Assembly (NCBI GenBank): GCA_021162935.1
Contig: JAGGXR010000014.1
Span: 53,884 to 117,883 of the forward strand
Origin: Deltaproteobacteria bacterium
GTDB taxonomy: Bacteria; Myxococcota_A; Polyangia; HGW-17; SLPX01
Reading direction: 5' to 3'
Length of the DNA: 64,000 nucleotides
Shown here: positions 27,059 to 35,468 of the stretch, piece after piece
Layout: the number at the start of each line of letters is the position of its first letter
Numbering within the stretch: position 1 is the stretch's first letter
Notes under the pieces: generated by a model
Seen by the model: only the letters and a program-made list of their open reading frames with translations
Told to the model about the DNA's origin: nothing
Databases searched by the model: none
Position numbers and translations under genes: made by a program

Positions 27059-28363
27059 ATGGGCAGATACTACGACAGCTACTGGCCGCCATATGTTCCG
27101 GTAGCCGAACGTCGCCGCCGGGCGGCACAGAAAGTAGCCAAGATGAAGAAGGCCGGTCAGCACGTCTCGCCGGTTGAGATCGCCGGCCGCAAGATCGCCA
27201 CGACCTTCTGGGGCAAGGCCTGGTGCAAGAACCTCGAGGCCTACAGCGATTACTCCAATCGTCTCCCCCGTGGTCGTGCCTACGTTCGAAACGGATCGGT
27301 CATCGACTTGCAGATCGAACCCGGGCACGTTCGAGCGCTGGTCAGCGGTACAGACCTGTACACCGTAAACATCAAGATCAAGCCACTGCCCAAAAAGAAG
27401 TGGACGGAGATCAAGGGGCAGTGCGCAGGCCAGATCGATTCGCTGGTGGAGCTTCTCCAGGGATCCATCTCCAAAGGCGTGATGGAGATCGTCACCCGAA
27501 GAGACGAAGGGCTGTTCCCATCGCCTCGTGAGATCACACTCAACTGTTCATGCCCGGACTGGGCCACCATGTGCAAGCACGTGGCCGCAACGCTGTACGG
27601 TGTTGGAGCCCGCCTCGACCACGAGCCCGAGCTGCTGTTCACCCTGCGCGGGGTGGATCCGACCGAAATGGTGGAGGCCGCCATCAATCAACCGACCGGC
27701 GCGGGCAAGACGCGCAAGGGTCGCGTGCTCGAAACCGACGAGCTGTCGTCGGTCTTTGGTGTCGATATCGACATGGATGGAGTGTCATCGGACGCACCTT
27801 CCACCTCGGCTGCGTCCACCAGGCGAACTCGGCGCGCGGCGAAGACTCGAAAGTCGGCGGTGGCCAAGGCGACCAGGAAGAAGAGCGCAGCCAAGCCCAC
27901 GACCAAGAAGACAGGTAGAGCCAAGGAGAGGACCACCGCCAAGAAAGCCACAGCGAAGAAGGCCGCTGACAAGAAGAGCGTTGCTAAGACATCCAGACCC
28001 AAGAGAGCAGCAGCGAAGAAGACCACCGCGAAGAAGGCGGCAGCGAAGAAGCCGGCCACCAGCGCCAGCGGTAAAAGATCGACCGCGAAGAAGCCGGCAC
28101 CCGCGAAAAAGGCGGCAGCGAAGAAGGCGGCTGCCAGCGCCAACGGTAAAAGATCGACCGCGAAGAAGCCGGCAGCGAAGAAGACGACCGCGAAGAAGCC
28201 GGCAGCGAAGAAGACCACCGCGAAGAAGCCGGCAGCGAAGAAGACCACCGCGAAGAAGCCGGCAGCGAAGAAGCCGGCCACCAGAAAGAAAGCCGATCAC
28301 AAGAAGAAAACAACCAAGCGGAAGCCGTCTATGAAGAGGGCAACCAAGAAGGCCGATGGGTAA
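27059..28363 (+). CDS. SWIM zinc-finger protein with a histone-H1-like tail
   Basis: A 434-aa protein in two parts. Residues 1-180 match the SWIM proteins found beside bacterial SNF2 helicases, starting MGRYYDSYWPPYVPVAERRR, with FWGKAWCKNLE and the zinc ligands C163, C165, C172 and H174 in CSCPDWATMCKH. From about residue 260 the protein becomes a Lys/Ala/Pro/Thr-rich tail of about 170 residues built of AKKPAAKKTT units, like the C-terminal tail of histone H1 or bacterial H1-like proteins. GAGGTGA precedes the ATG. The tail should bind DNA non-specifically. It lies 52 bp after the helicase gene. Confidence 0.92.
   Translation: MGRYYDSYWPPYVPVAERRRRAAQKVAKMKKAGQHVSPVEIAGRKIATTFWGKAWCKNLEAYSDYSNRLPRGRAYVRNGSVIDLQIEPGHVRALVSGTDLYTVNIKIKPLPKKKWTEIKGQCAGQIDSLVELLQGSISKGVMEIVTRRDEGLFPSPREITLNCSCPDWATMCKHVAATLYGVGARLDHEPELLFTLRGVDPTEMVEAAINQPTGAGKTRKGRVLETDELSSVFGVDIDMDGVSSDAPSTSAASTRRTRRAAKTRKSAVAKATRKKSAAKPTTKKTGRAKERTTAKKATAKKAADKKSVAKTSRPKRAAAKKTTAKKAAAKKPATSASGKRSTAKKPAPAKKAAAKKAAASANGKRSTAKKPAAKKTTAKKPAAKKTTAKKPAAKKTTAKKPAAKKPATRKKADHKKKTTKRKPSMKRATKKADG
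28161..28274 (+). repeat. 30-bp tandem repeats encoding the basic tail
   Basis: Nearly four copies of a 30-bp unit (CGAAGAAGCC GGCAGCGAAG start) encode KKPAAKKTTA. The first copy differs by one base and the last is partial. A looser repeat (AGCGGTAAAAGATCGACC versus AACGGTAAAAGATCGACC) lies just upstream. Copy number is likely to vary between strains. Confidence 0.9.
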
Positions 28364-28541
28364 CGCGATGGGAAGACGACATGGCCGTTGGCCCGAGAGA
28401 GTGCCAAGGCCCAAGGCGGCCAAGCTTTCCAACGAGGATCTCCAGCGGCTTCAGGCCCGCGCAAAGAAGTACGTGGAAGAGTCGACCATCCTCCGCGAAC
28501 TCGTCGGAGATTCAATTGACCAAGAAACAACTGCCTGCTGA
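28356..28541 (+). CDS. Small protein at the end of the SNF2-SWIM operon
   Basis: A 61-aa ORF whose ATG lies inside the last codons of the SWIM gene (8-nt overlap). The first 20 residues are basic; the rest (KLSNEDLQRLQARAKKYVEE) is a plausible amphipathic helix. It ends QETTAC. The overlap suggests coupling, but there is no homology to judge by, and the end runs into the transposase remnant in another frame. Confidence 0.4.
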   Translation: MGNAMGRRHGRWPERVPRPKAAKLSNEDLQRLQARAKKYVEESTILRELVGDSIDQETTAC

Positions 28542-28740
28542 TTCCGGGCCACAGCGTGCAAAACAAAAGGGGTTGCGCTTTGTCCTGCTCAATGTCGCAG
28601 CCAGAGTCGTGTCCCACGCACGACGTTTGGTCGTCAAACTCGACAACACGTCGGTTCTGGCCAAATACCTGTTTTCCATTCGCGCCCGACTCAAAAGACT
28701 CATTGTTGTAGGCTCCCTCGTGGCCAGGCGGCCCAACGCT
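28515..28740 (+). pseudogene. Transposase C-terminal remnant (IS1380-like)
   Basis: A frame without its own start reads LRFVLLNVAARVVSHARRLVVKL and then LAKYLFSIRARLKRL. This is the pattern of the C-terminal end of IS1380-family DDE transposases, where a 'VRHARRxxLRL' block precedes the end. Everything upstream of this block is missing and the catalytic residues are absent. It is a relic of an insertion and marks the right edge of the SNF2/SWIM island. The IS family is assigned from memory of the pattern, so the exact family is less certain than its being a transposase. Confidence 0.6.
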
Positions 28741-29037
28741 CTCTGTCCGTCTCCAGTATTTTCCCCACACCTGGACACTTCTTGCTTGTTTGGTCCCTAT
28801 TTGGTTACCCCATTACCCGACCACCCGACGATGAGGGCGCAGCAGGACCATTGACATTGCCCCCTTTGTGACCCTATGCTACGAACCGCTTTCTGCCCCG
28901 GTCGGATTCGAATGCCGACCTGATGCTTGCCCCGTTGCGGATGCGGTAGCGATCCGTCGTGGCAGGTGTTTGCAAGAGGGGACGGATTTCGGTGACCGGT
29001 GACGCGCAGGGCGCGTCCAACCGGGAAGGAGTGATTG
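28741..29037. other. Intergenic region after the island
   Basis: Non-coding stretch with a near-palindrome at 28900-28920 (GGTCGG, 9-nt loop ATTCGAATG, CCGACC). The loop resembles a tRNA T-loop, but no acceptor, D or anticodon arm is found, so no tRNA is called. AAGGAG precedes the next ATG. Confidence 0.5.
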
Positions 29038-29778
29038 ATGACAGGCTTCGTCGTGGGCGTTTGTATGATGGTTCTCGGAGGAGGAACGGACCATGCCATG
29101 GTCCGGAGCGAAGGGACGGGGGCGGCTCATCGGGCTCCTGTGATTGCGCTGGCAGGACTGTCGTCCGGTGCACGGTTCCATGTCGGCCTGGCGGGCCGCG
29201 AGGTGGCCTCGTTGGACCGGGCACGATTCATCGAGGATAACCGAGTCGACGTCTACCAAGAGAACAAGAAGGACAAGTGGGAAGCCCTTGCCCTGGCGGC
29301 TCTGCCGACGTTGGTCTACAAGCCCTTGGCCATCGGACTTGCTTGGAAGTACTGCGACAGCGCCGAGAACAAGCGCTACATGGCCTTCTTGGTGGCGCTC
29401 CCCTCTGCAGGATTCGGTGCGTATTATTCGGAGTGGTATTGGGCCGGGGCGATTTCCACCGTGGGCGACTTGGTGGGTTCGTCCCTGATGGCCTGGTATT
29501 TTTACAGCGACCATCAGACTCGAAACGAGCCCGGCGGCTCCATGACCAAGTTCTATGCAGGCATCGGCGTGTCGGCGTTTTTCTGGGTGTTCGACATGGT
29601 GATGGGGCCGGTGGGCGCCATGTATTTCAATCGGAAGCTACGCAAGCGGTATATGTCCGGTCTCCCTGCGCGTCGGATTTACGTGACGCCACCCAGACCG
29701 GAACGCGGCCTGGCGGCCATCGGGCCCCGATTCGACGTGAAGCAACCCGTGACCATCGGGTACTCGGGGCGTTTCTGA
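29038..29778 (+). CDS. Predicted membrane protein, function unknown
   Basis: A 246-aa protein. The ATG at 29038 has AAGGAG 6 nt upstream. The N-terminal 20 residues are hydrophobic (TGFVVGVCMMVLGGG) and may be a weak signal or anchor. Three or four further membrane segments follow between about residues 80 and 190 (ALAALPTLVYKPLAIGLAW, AFLVALPSAGFGAYYSEW, FYAGIGVSAFFWVFDMVMGP). The C-terminus is soluble and basic. No family is recognised. It is followed closely by thioredoxin, but a functional link is speculative. Confidence 0.65.
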   Translation: MTGFVVGVCMMVLGGGTDHAMVRSEGTGAAHRAPVIALAGLSSGARFHVGLAGREVASLDRARFIEDNRVDVYQENKKDKWEALALAALPTLVYKPLAIGLAWKYCDSAENKRYMAFLVALPSAGFGAYYSEWYWAGAISTVGDLVGSSLMAWYFYSDHQTRNEPGGSMTKFYAGIGVSAFFWVFDMVMGPVGAMYFNRKLRKRYMSGLPARRIYVTPPRPERGLAAIGPRFDVKQPVTIGYSGRF

Positions 29779-29853
29779 AGTCCTTTGGCCGACGCGAAGA
29801 GAGCGGGGGATGGTTACCTGGGGCTGATTGGATTTCGAGAACGGAGGAACGTG

Positions 29854-30183
29854 ATGGCGAGCGACAATCTGTTGGAAATTACTGACGACAATTTCGAAAA
29901 GGAAGTGATAGCCTCCGAACTACCCGTAGTGGTGGATTTTTGGGCGACCTGGTGTGCCCCTTGTTTGGCCATCGGCCCCATTTTGGAAGAATTGGCCGGT
30001 GAGTACCAGGGGCGCATCAAAGTCGGTAAGGTGGACGTGGACCACAACCGAAAGGTGGCCATGAAGTACATGGTGCGTTCGATCCCCACCGTGTTGGTGG
30101 TCAAGGGAGGCCGTGTCGTGGGCCAGCAGATCGGATCCGGGGGCAAAGCGGCGTTCAAGAAGCTTTTCGACAAGGGCCTGTAA
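29854..30183 (+). CDS. trxA: Thioredoxin
   Basis: A 109-aa thioredoxin, the usual length, with active site WCAPC (C34, C37; Ala replaces the common Gly) after VVVDFWAT. The cis-Pro is in RSIPTVLV, and GKVDVDHN is the usual buried-Asp strand. It should reduce protein disulfides in the cytosol using thioredoxin reductase. The start at 29854 fits GGAGG upstream and the family; longer in-frame starts from 29785 are less likely. It is in a plus-strand run with PdxJ and the NAD(P)HX repair gene. Confidence 0.93.
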   Translation: MASDNLLEITDDNFEKEVIASELPVVVDFWATWCAPCLAIGPILEELAGEYQGRIKVGKVDVDHNRKVAMKYMVRSIPTVLVVKGGRVVGQQIGSGGKAAFKKLFDKGL

Positions 30184-30207
30184 GGTGTTTCCTGCGCGGG
30201 GAGGTGC

Positions 30208-30540
30208 ATGGTGACGAAGTTGTTCATCCCACAGGAGTGGATCGCCCAGGCCGATATGGAGGGCGTGATTCGCATCGAAGGCGGGGTGATGACCGTGGCA
30301 TCCGACGGGAAGCAGTATGGGATCGAGGAGGCGCTCTACGTGGTTTCCGTCGAGGGGGGGGATCCCGATGCCGAGGATCTATTGGGCAAGGTCATTACCC
30401 ATGAAGAGGTGAGGCAGCGCGGCGGGGAGCAGGTGGGCGAGTCTCTCATCATGGGCGAAACCGCCTACCGCATCGAGCAGGGCTTCGTGGCGTTGTTCGA
30501 GGGGAGCGGTTCCCCTGTTTCTGAGGCGTTTCGTGGTTAG
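30208..30540 (+). CDS. Conserved hypothetical small protein
   Basis: A 110-aa soluble protein, beginning [19 protein letters not shown]. Proteins with this FIPQ start and a DLLGKVI block occur in myxobacteria and relatives, without known function. It is acidic, without membrane segments or Cys. GGGAGGTG precedes the ATG. It lies between thioredoxin and pdxJ, 24 and 44 bp from each, and is probably co-transcribed. Confidence 0.7.
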   Translation: MVTKLFIPQEWIAQADMEGVIRIEGGVMTVASDGKQYGIEEALYVVSVEGGDPDAEDLLGKVITHEEVRQRGGEQVGESLIMGETAYRIEQGFVALFEGSGSPVSEAFRG

Positions 30541-30584
30541 TCGGTTCGGCGGCGACGAGATGTTCATCGAGGGAGAGCAAAGAT

Positions 30585-31322
30585 ATGAGTCGCATTAGAT
30601 TACATGTGAACGTGGATCACGTGGCAACCATCCGGCAGGCAAGGGGGGAGCAATATCCCGATCCCGTGTGGGCCGCAGCCATGTGTGAATTGGCCGGAGC
30701 GCATGGAATCACCGTTCATTTGCGCGAGGATCGAAGGCATATTCAGGATCGCGATGTGCGCATCTTGAAGGACACGGTCCGGACGGTGCTGAACCTGGAG
30801 ATGGCGGCCACGGACGAGATGGTTCGGATCGCCCGGGAACTGCATCCGGACATGTGCACACTCGTGCCGGAAAAGCGCGAGGAGCAGACCACCGAGGGGG
30901 GGTTGGTGGTCACGGGACCGGAGGCCAAGAAGGTGGGCAACGCCGTATCCGCCCTGCATGAAGCAGGCATCGGTGTGAGTCTGTTCGTGCAGCCGGATCG
31001 AGCAGTCGTGTCGGCGAGTCGCGAATTGGGCGCAGATGTGGTGGAACTCCACACCGGGTACTATTCTAATGCGAGGGGACCGCTGATCCCTGCTGAGTTG
31101 GACCGACTCGCGTCGGCGGCGGAGGCTGCGGTCAACTTCGGTATGAGGGTCGCCGCCGGTCATGGTCTGGATTACCCAAACGTGGTGCAGGTGGCGGCGA
31201 TTCCAGGCGTGGAAGAACTCAATATCGGGCATTCGATCATTGCGAGATCCGTGCTCGTCGGCCTGGACACGGCGGTCCGTGATATGCTTCGACTGCTCGA
31301 CGAAGGTGCGTACGGTCGCTAG
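30585..31322 (+). CDS. pdxJ: Pyridoxine 5'-phosphate synthase
   Basis: A 245-aa PdxJ, which condenses 1-deoxy-D-xylulose 5-phosphate with 3-amino-2-oxopropyl phosphate to make pyridoxine 5'-phosphate (DXP-dependent vitamin B6 pathway). Signature blocks are [58 protein letters not shown] and the phosphate-binding [13 protein letters not shown]. Length and motifs are normal. GGGAGAG precedes the ATG. An overlapping long frame upstream of 31411 belongs to the next gene's ORF extension, not to a second protein. Confidence 0.97.
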   Translation: MSRIRLHVNVDHVATIRQARGEQYPDPVWAAAMCELAGAHGITVHLREDRRHIQDRDVRILKDTVRTVLNLEMAATDEMVRIARELHPDMCTLVPEKREEQTTEGGLVVTGPEAKKVGNAVSALHEAGIGVSLFVQPDRAVVSASRELGADVVELHTGYYSNARGPLIPAELDRLASAAEAAVNFGMRVAAGHGLDYPNVVQVAAIPGVEELNIGHSIIARSVLVGLDTAVRDMLRLLDEGAYGR

Positions 31323-31410
31323 GCTTTCGATCGATGGAGGGAGCGGATCTTTTGGCGACGGTGGACTGGGACGAATATCAATCAGGCCGGATGGATTTGG
31401 GGGTCGAAGG

Positions 31411-32985
31411 ATGAAATTGGTGACGGCTGCACAGATGCGCGAGTTGGATCGTTCGACTATCGAGGATGTGGGCGTGCCGGGCGTCGTTTTGATGGAGGTG
31501 GCCGGCCGGAGCGTGGCGGATGTGATTGGTCAGTCCATGAGTCTGACCGGCCTGGAAGTCGTGGTCCTGTCGGGGCGAGGGAACAACGGTGGCGACGGAT
31601 ACGTGGCGGCGCGTCATCTGTGGAGCAGGGGCGCCGACGTGGAGGTTTTCGTCTTGGCTCCCAGGGAGCGTATCAAAGGGGACGCCCTGGTGAATCTCAA
31701 GGCCATCGAGAACCTTGGTTTGCCCATCCGGTTCATCGAGTCCGCCGAAGCATTGGATGAGATTTCCGATGCGATTCTGGGCGCCGACTGCATCGTGGAC
31801 GCAATGCTCGGCACTGGATTGGACAGCGAGGTGAGGGGCATTTTTGCCCAGGCCATCGAAGTGGTGAACAAGGCAGAGGGCCTGCGGGTGGCGGTCGATG
31901 TCCCCTCTGGACTCCATGCTGACCAAGGTGTTCCTTTGGGGAGTGCGGTGCAGGCTGACATGACGGTGACGTTTGGTTTGGCCAAGGTGGGGCTTTGTAC
32001 CTATCCAGGGGCGGAGTTCGTCGGTGACCTCCACGTGGCGGACATTGGCATCCCGTCTTCGTTGGTTCAGGAGTTGGATCCCCCCACGGCGCTCATCGAG
32101 GAGTCCGAGATCCTGGCATCCTGGCCGGCGCGCCGGATGGGCGGTCACAAGGGGACGTATGGCCATCTATTGGTGCTGGCCGGATCCACCGGCAAGGCCG
32201 GAGCCGCTCTGTTGTGCGGTGAGGCGGGCCTTCGGGTTGGGGCCGGCCTTGTCACTTTAGCGACTCCTGCGGATGTGCAGAGGCACCTCCAGGCCGAGGT
32301 GCCGGAACTGATGACCAAGGCGTATGCGGACGATGCATTGTCCATGGACGTGGACGAGACCACCGACCGTTTGGTCGCCCTGACTGCAACCCGTCGCGCC
32401 GTTGCTCTTGGTCCGGGAATTCCAACGACCGAGACCATGCAGGCGGTGATCGAGGCCCTCCTACCGCGATTGAAGGTCCCCATGGTGATCGATGCCGACG
32501 GGCTCAACCTCCTCGTGGGGCGTCTCGATGTGTTCAGGCACGTGGCGGTGCCCGTGGTTCTGACGCCCCATCCAGGGGAAATGGCTCGGCTCGTCGAGAG
32601 CTCGACGGCGAAGGTCCAGCAGGACCGGATCGCCGTGGCGCTTTCTCTGGTGGACCGCACGGGAGCTTGGGTCGTGCTCAAGGGCGCCAGGACTATCATT
32701 GCCGGCCCACACGGCACTGTTTGGATCAATCCGACGGGAAATCCAGGCATGGGGACCGCCGGTGCGGGCGATGTGCTCACCGGGATGGTCGGCGGACTGC
32801 TCGCGCAGGGCTGGCCCACGGCCGATGCCGTTCGTGCCGCGGTGTTCGCTCATGGGAAGGCTGGTGACAAGGCAGCCGAAGCATTGGGACTGGCGGGGCT
32901 CACCGCATCGGATCTCCTTGGTCGGATCCCTGCGGTTCTCCGAGAATGGGAGCAACTCGACGTGGGGGGGCCGGCGTCTTCGTGA
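31411..32985 (+). CDS. nnr: Bifunctional NAD(P)HX epimerase/dehydratase
   Basis: A 524-aa fusion of the YjeF N-terminal epimerase (residues 1 to about 210; QMRELDRSTIEDVGVPG, LSGRGNNGGDGYVAARHL) and the ADP-dependent NAD(P)HX dehydratase (about 220-524; MGGHKGTYGHLLVLAGS, VLTPHPGEMARL, GTAGAGDVLTGMVGGLL). It repairs hydrated NADH and NADPH. The ATG at 31411 places the epimerase N-terminus correctly; the longer frame from 31162 overlaps pdxJ and is rejected. The fusion is common in bacteria. It ends 44 bp from the convergent HEAT-repeat gene. Confidence 0.95.
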   Translation: MKLVTAAQMRELDRSTIEDVGVPGVVLMEVAGRSVADVIGQSMSLTGLEVVVLSGRGNNGGDGYVAARHLWSRGADVEVFVLAPRERIKGDALVNLKAIENLGLPIRFIESAEALDEISDAILGADCIVDAMLGTGLDSEVRGIFAQAIEVVNKAEGLRVAVDVPSGLHADQGVPLGSAVQADMTVTFGLAKVGLCTYPGAEFVGDLHVADIGIPSSLVQELDPPTALIEESEILASWPARRMGGHKGTYGHLLVLAGSTGKAGAALLCGEAGLRVGAGLVTLATPADVQRHLQAEVPELMTKAYADDALSMDVDETTDRLVALTATRRAVALGPGIPTTETMQAVIEALLPRLKVPMVIDADGLNLLVGRLDVFRHVAVPVVLTPHPGEMARLVESSTAKVQQDRIAVALSLVDRTGAWVVLKGARTIIAGPHGTVWINPTGNPGMGTAGAGDVLTGMVGGLLAQGWPTADAVRAAVFAHGKAGDKAAEALGLAGLTASDLLGRIPAVLREWEQLDVGGPASS

Positions 32986-33029
32986 GCACATCCGGTTTCG
33001 GGCGGGCTTGGATGTCCAGGTGGCGCCCC

Positions 33030-35453
33030 CTACTCCCTCGGCTGTTTCGGAAACACGATTTGGCAGTCGCCGGTGGGGATACGTTCTTCGCGAACCTGTC
33101 CGACCTGGTCCGTCCAGCCTGCCTTGGCAAGGCCTTGAGGGAGGACCAGGACGTAGAAGCGATTGGGTGTGGCCGAGCCCTTCGCGTTACGGACGTGGAT
33201 GGCGACCCAGTCGTTGCGGGCGTCGGCATGGTTCGCGAGTGTCGGCCGTTGCGTCGATCCACGCACTTGGTGTCCGGTGAGGCGGGCAAGAAGTCGCTCG
33301 CCGTATGGGCGGATCACCGGTGCGATGGTCAGCTTGTCCCGAATGCTTGCCTCGTCGACCTGTATCTGTAGTCCGAGGATCTTGAGTCGGACGAGTCCCC
33401 AGAGTGCATTGATGACCACGTAGGGGCTCGTGTCGGTGAGCATGGAGAGGAGTCGCCTCCGATCGGCTTGGACTGCGATACGAGCAAGGGCAGCGGAAAG
33501 GTTGATCCGGAGGGAGAGAGGCGTTTTTTGGCTCAGGGCCCGAAGGATGGCCGGGCGCCCCGCCGAGCCGACCACCTTGCCCATGTCCCATGCGGCGGCT
33601 GCGGCAAGGTGCAGGTCGTCTCCCTCGATCCATTTCGAGAGCATGGGGCGGATCTCTGGGGCCGAAAACGCGGTGAGGGACTCGAGTGCTTTGGCTCGTA
33701 TGCCCTTGGAGCCTCGGGCGAGCATGTGGATCAGTGCGGCTTTTGCACTGGATTGATGAGAGGCGCCAAGTGCTTCCACGGCGGCGAGGGCAAGCTTTCG
33801 GTTGGTGGATCGAGCCAGTTCGACGAGGCGTGGCAATGAAACCTTGGTTGGAAATCGTCTTGCCATGAGTCCTGCGAGTGCGACATAGGCAACCTGGGCC
33901 GGCAACGGCGTGGTGGCGGTCAGGTGGTTCAATAGATTTTGAGCCAATTGGGGTGAGAGACAGGCGACGAGGGCATTCGTGGCCGCGAGGCGCAGTTGCG
34001 AGTCCGCTGTCTCCATGATTTGTTCGAGGATGGGGACGGAGTCCTGATCGTGTAAGGCGCCCAGCGCGTTGACTGCTGCGACCTGCAAGGGCCCTTTTTC
34101 GTGTTTGGCGAGTTTTCTGAGCATGGGCACTGCGGACAGGGTCCTTGTTTGACCAAGGAGTCGAATGGCGGTCACCTTGACGTTTTTCGTGTGTGCTCGT
34201 TTCAGGAGTATCTGCAGCATCGGTCCGAGCGCATTGCTGGCGCCTGCGTGGGCCGCGGCGTCGAGAGCCTGCTCCTGGAGACGTGCGGAGTTCGTGTTCA
34301 CGGCGAAACGGACCAGATCCATGGCAGCCCGAGGATCGGCGCAGGTCCTTAGTGCGGCGAGTACCGCGGATGTGGGGACCGTATCGCGACGAAGGACCTG
34401 GACGAGCACGTGGGAAGCCGTTCGACTTCCGATATGACCCAAAATCGTGACGATGACCCTCTGCGTTTTTCGGGGGGTGTTTGAATTCGAAAGCATGGAA
34501 ACGAGCACAGGCACTGCCACGGCCCCCATGGCGGCAAGACGTTCGGATGCCATGTTCAGGATGGAAGATGATGGATTGGCCAGTTGCGAGGCAATGGCTT
34601 CTGCACAGGCGGCGGTGCCGATGGTAGACAGAGCCATTGCTGCAGCCTTGCGGATGTCGGCCTTGGTCGATGTCTTGAAGATGCGGATGAGCGTGATCAC
34701 GCTCTCCTTGGTCTTGAGGTTGCCGAGCGCCGTGATGGCGGCGCGGCGGACCTCACGAGACCGGTCGTTGAGCCGTCTTAGGACGGCCGAGGTGGCCTTT
34801 GGGTCCGCGAGTTGGCCCAGGGATCGAACTGCCTGCTGGCGAACGTCGGAAACTTGGTCGGACATCTTTCCGATGAGGGCGATGACGGCCCGTGGGTCGC
34901 GGCTTTTACCCAGTGCTCGGGCCGCCGCAGCCCGCACTTTGGCGTCTTCGTCGTCCAGGGCCGACAGAATGGGGGCGACGGCGTTGCGAACCCCCAGATG
35001 TTCGATGGCTAGGATGGCCTCCACTCGAACCATGGGGTCGAAGTCCCGCAAGGCGCGGATGGCTGCCCATGTGGCCTGTTTGGAACCTGTTCGCGCCAGC
35101 AAACGCAATGCCGCCACTCGGTGGGTCGGGTCGATGTCTTCGAGCCAACGGACGAGATATCCCTCAACGACGATGGACTTTTTGGAAACGAGCAGCGCTG
35201 CGGCCGATTCTCGAATGGACCATACGTCATCGGTGAGGAGGGGCAGAAGGTGCCGTTCCGTCCTTGCGAGAGGATAGGTGGCCATGACTTGGAGGGCCGC
35301 CATTCGTTTTGGAATGGAGTGGGCGTGAAGTTGCTTGACGTAGTATTCGAATCGCCCAGGCCATTCCAGGCGGCCGCGGCCGCGGCCGAACGCCGACAGC
35401 GTCCAAAAGAAGGTGAGCAGGAAGACCAGCCCCGTCGTCCGTCTCGATGCCAT
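33030..35453 (-). CDS. Secreted HEAT-repeat protein
   Basis: An 807-aa protein with an N-terminal signal peptide (RRTTGLVFLLTFFWTLSAFG). It then carries about 15-20 HEAT repeats of about 31 residues through most of its length, e.g. DPMVRVEAILAIEHLG, DAKVRAAAARALGKSRDPRA and SDVRQQAVRSLGQLADPKA. The C-terminal about 110 residues lack repeats and end KQPRE. HEAT solenoids are protein-binding scaffolds; no catalytic motif is seen. It lies 15 bp downstream of the pseudokinase gene and is probably in the same transcript. Confidence 0.85.
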   Translation of the reverse strand: MASRRTTGLVFLLTFFWTLSAFGRGRGRLEWPGRFEYYVKQLHAHSIPKRMAALQVMATYPLARTERHLLPLLTDDVWSIRESAAALLVSKKSIVVEGYLVRWLEDIDPTHRVAALRLLARTGSKQATWAAIRALRDFDPMVRVEAILAIEHLGVRNAVAPILSALDDEDAKVRAAAARALGKSRDPRAVIALIGKMSDQVSDVRQQAVRSLGQLADPKATSAVLRRLNDRSREVRRAAITALGNLKTKESVITLIRIFKTSTKADIRKAAAMALSTIGTAACAEAIASQLANPSSSILNMASERLAAMGAVAVPVLVSMLSNSNTPRKTQRVIVTILGHIGSRTASHVLVQVLRRDTVPTSAVLAALRTCADPRAAMDLVRFAVNTNSARLQEQALDAAAHAGASNALGPMLQILLKRAHTKNVKVTAIRLLGQTRTLSAVPMLRKLAKHEKGPLQVAAVNALGALHDQDSVPILEQIMETADSQLRLAATNALVACLSPQLAQNLLNHLTATTPLPAQVAYVALAGLMARRFPTKVSLPRLVELARSTNRKLALAAVEALGASHQSSAKAALIHMLARGSKGIRAKALESLTAFSAPEIRPMLSKWIEGDDLHLAAAAAWDMGKVVGSAGRPAILRALSQKTPLSLRINLSAALARIAVQADRRRLLSMLTDTSPYVVINALWGLVRLKILGLQIQVDEASIRDKLTIAPVIRPYGERLLARLTGHQVRGSTQRPTLANHADARNDWVAIHVRNAKGSATPNRFYVLVLPQGLAKAGWTDQVGQVREERIPTGDCQIVFPKQPRE

Positions 35454-35468
35454 TGTTGCTCCCGTCGC

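Noticed and set aside
28381..28854. 157-aa ORF as a complete gene
   Set aside because: Only its middle looks like a transposase end; the start overlaps the SWIM gene and small ORF, and no catalytic part is present.
28900..28920. tRNA-like T-arm
   Set aside because: Only a hairpin with a TTCGAAT-like loop; no other tRNA arm or CCA in register.
31162..31410. Upstream extension of the NAD(P)HX repair gene
   Set aside because: Overlaps pdxJ in another frame; the family N-terminus starts at 31411.
33030..33110. Rho-independent terminator between the convergent nnr and HEAT genes
   Set aside because: No GC stem followed by a T-run is visible in the 44-bp gap.
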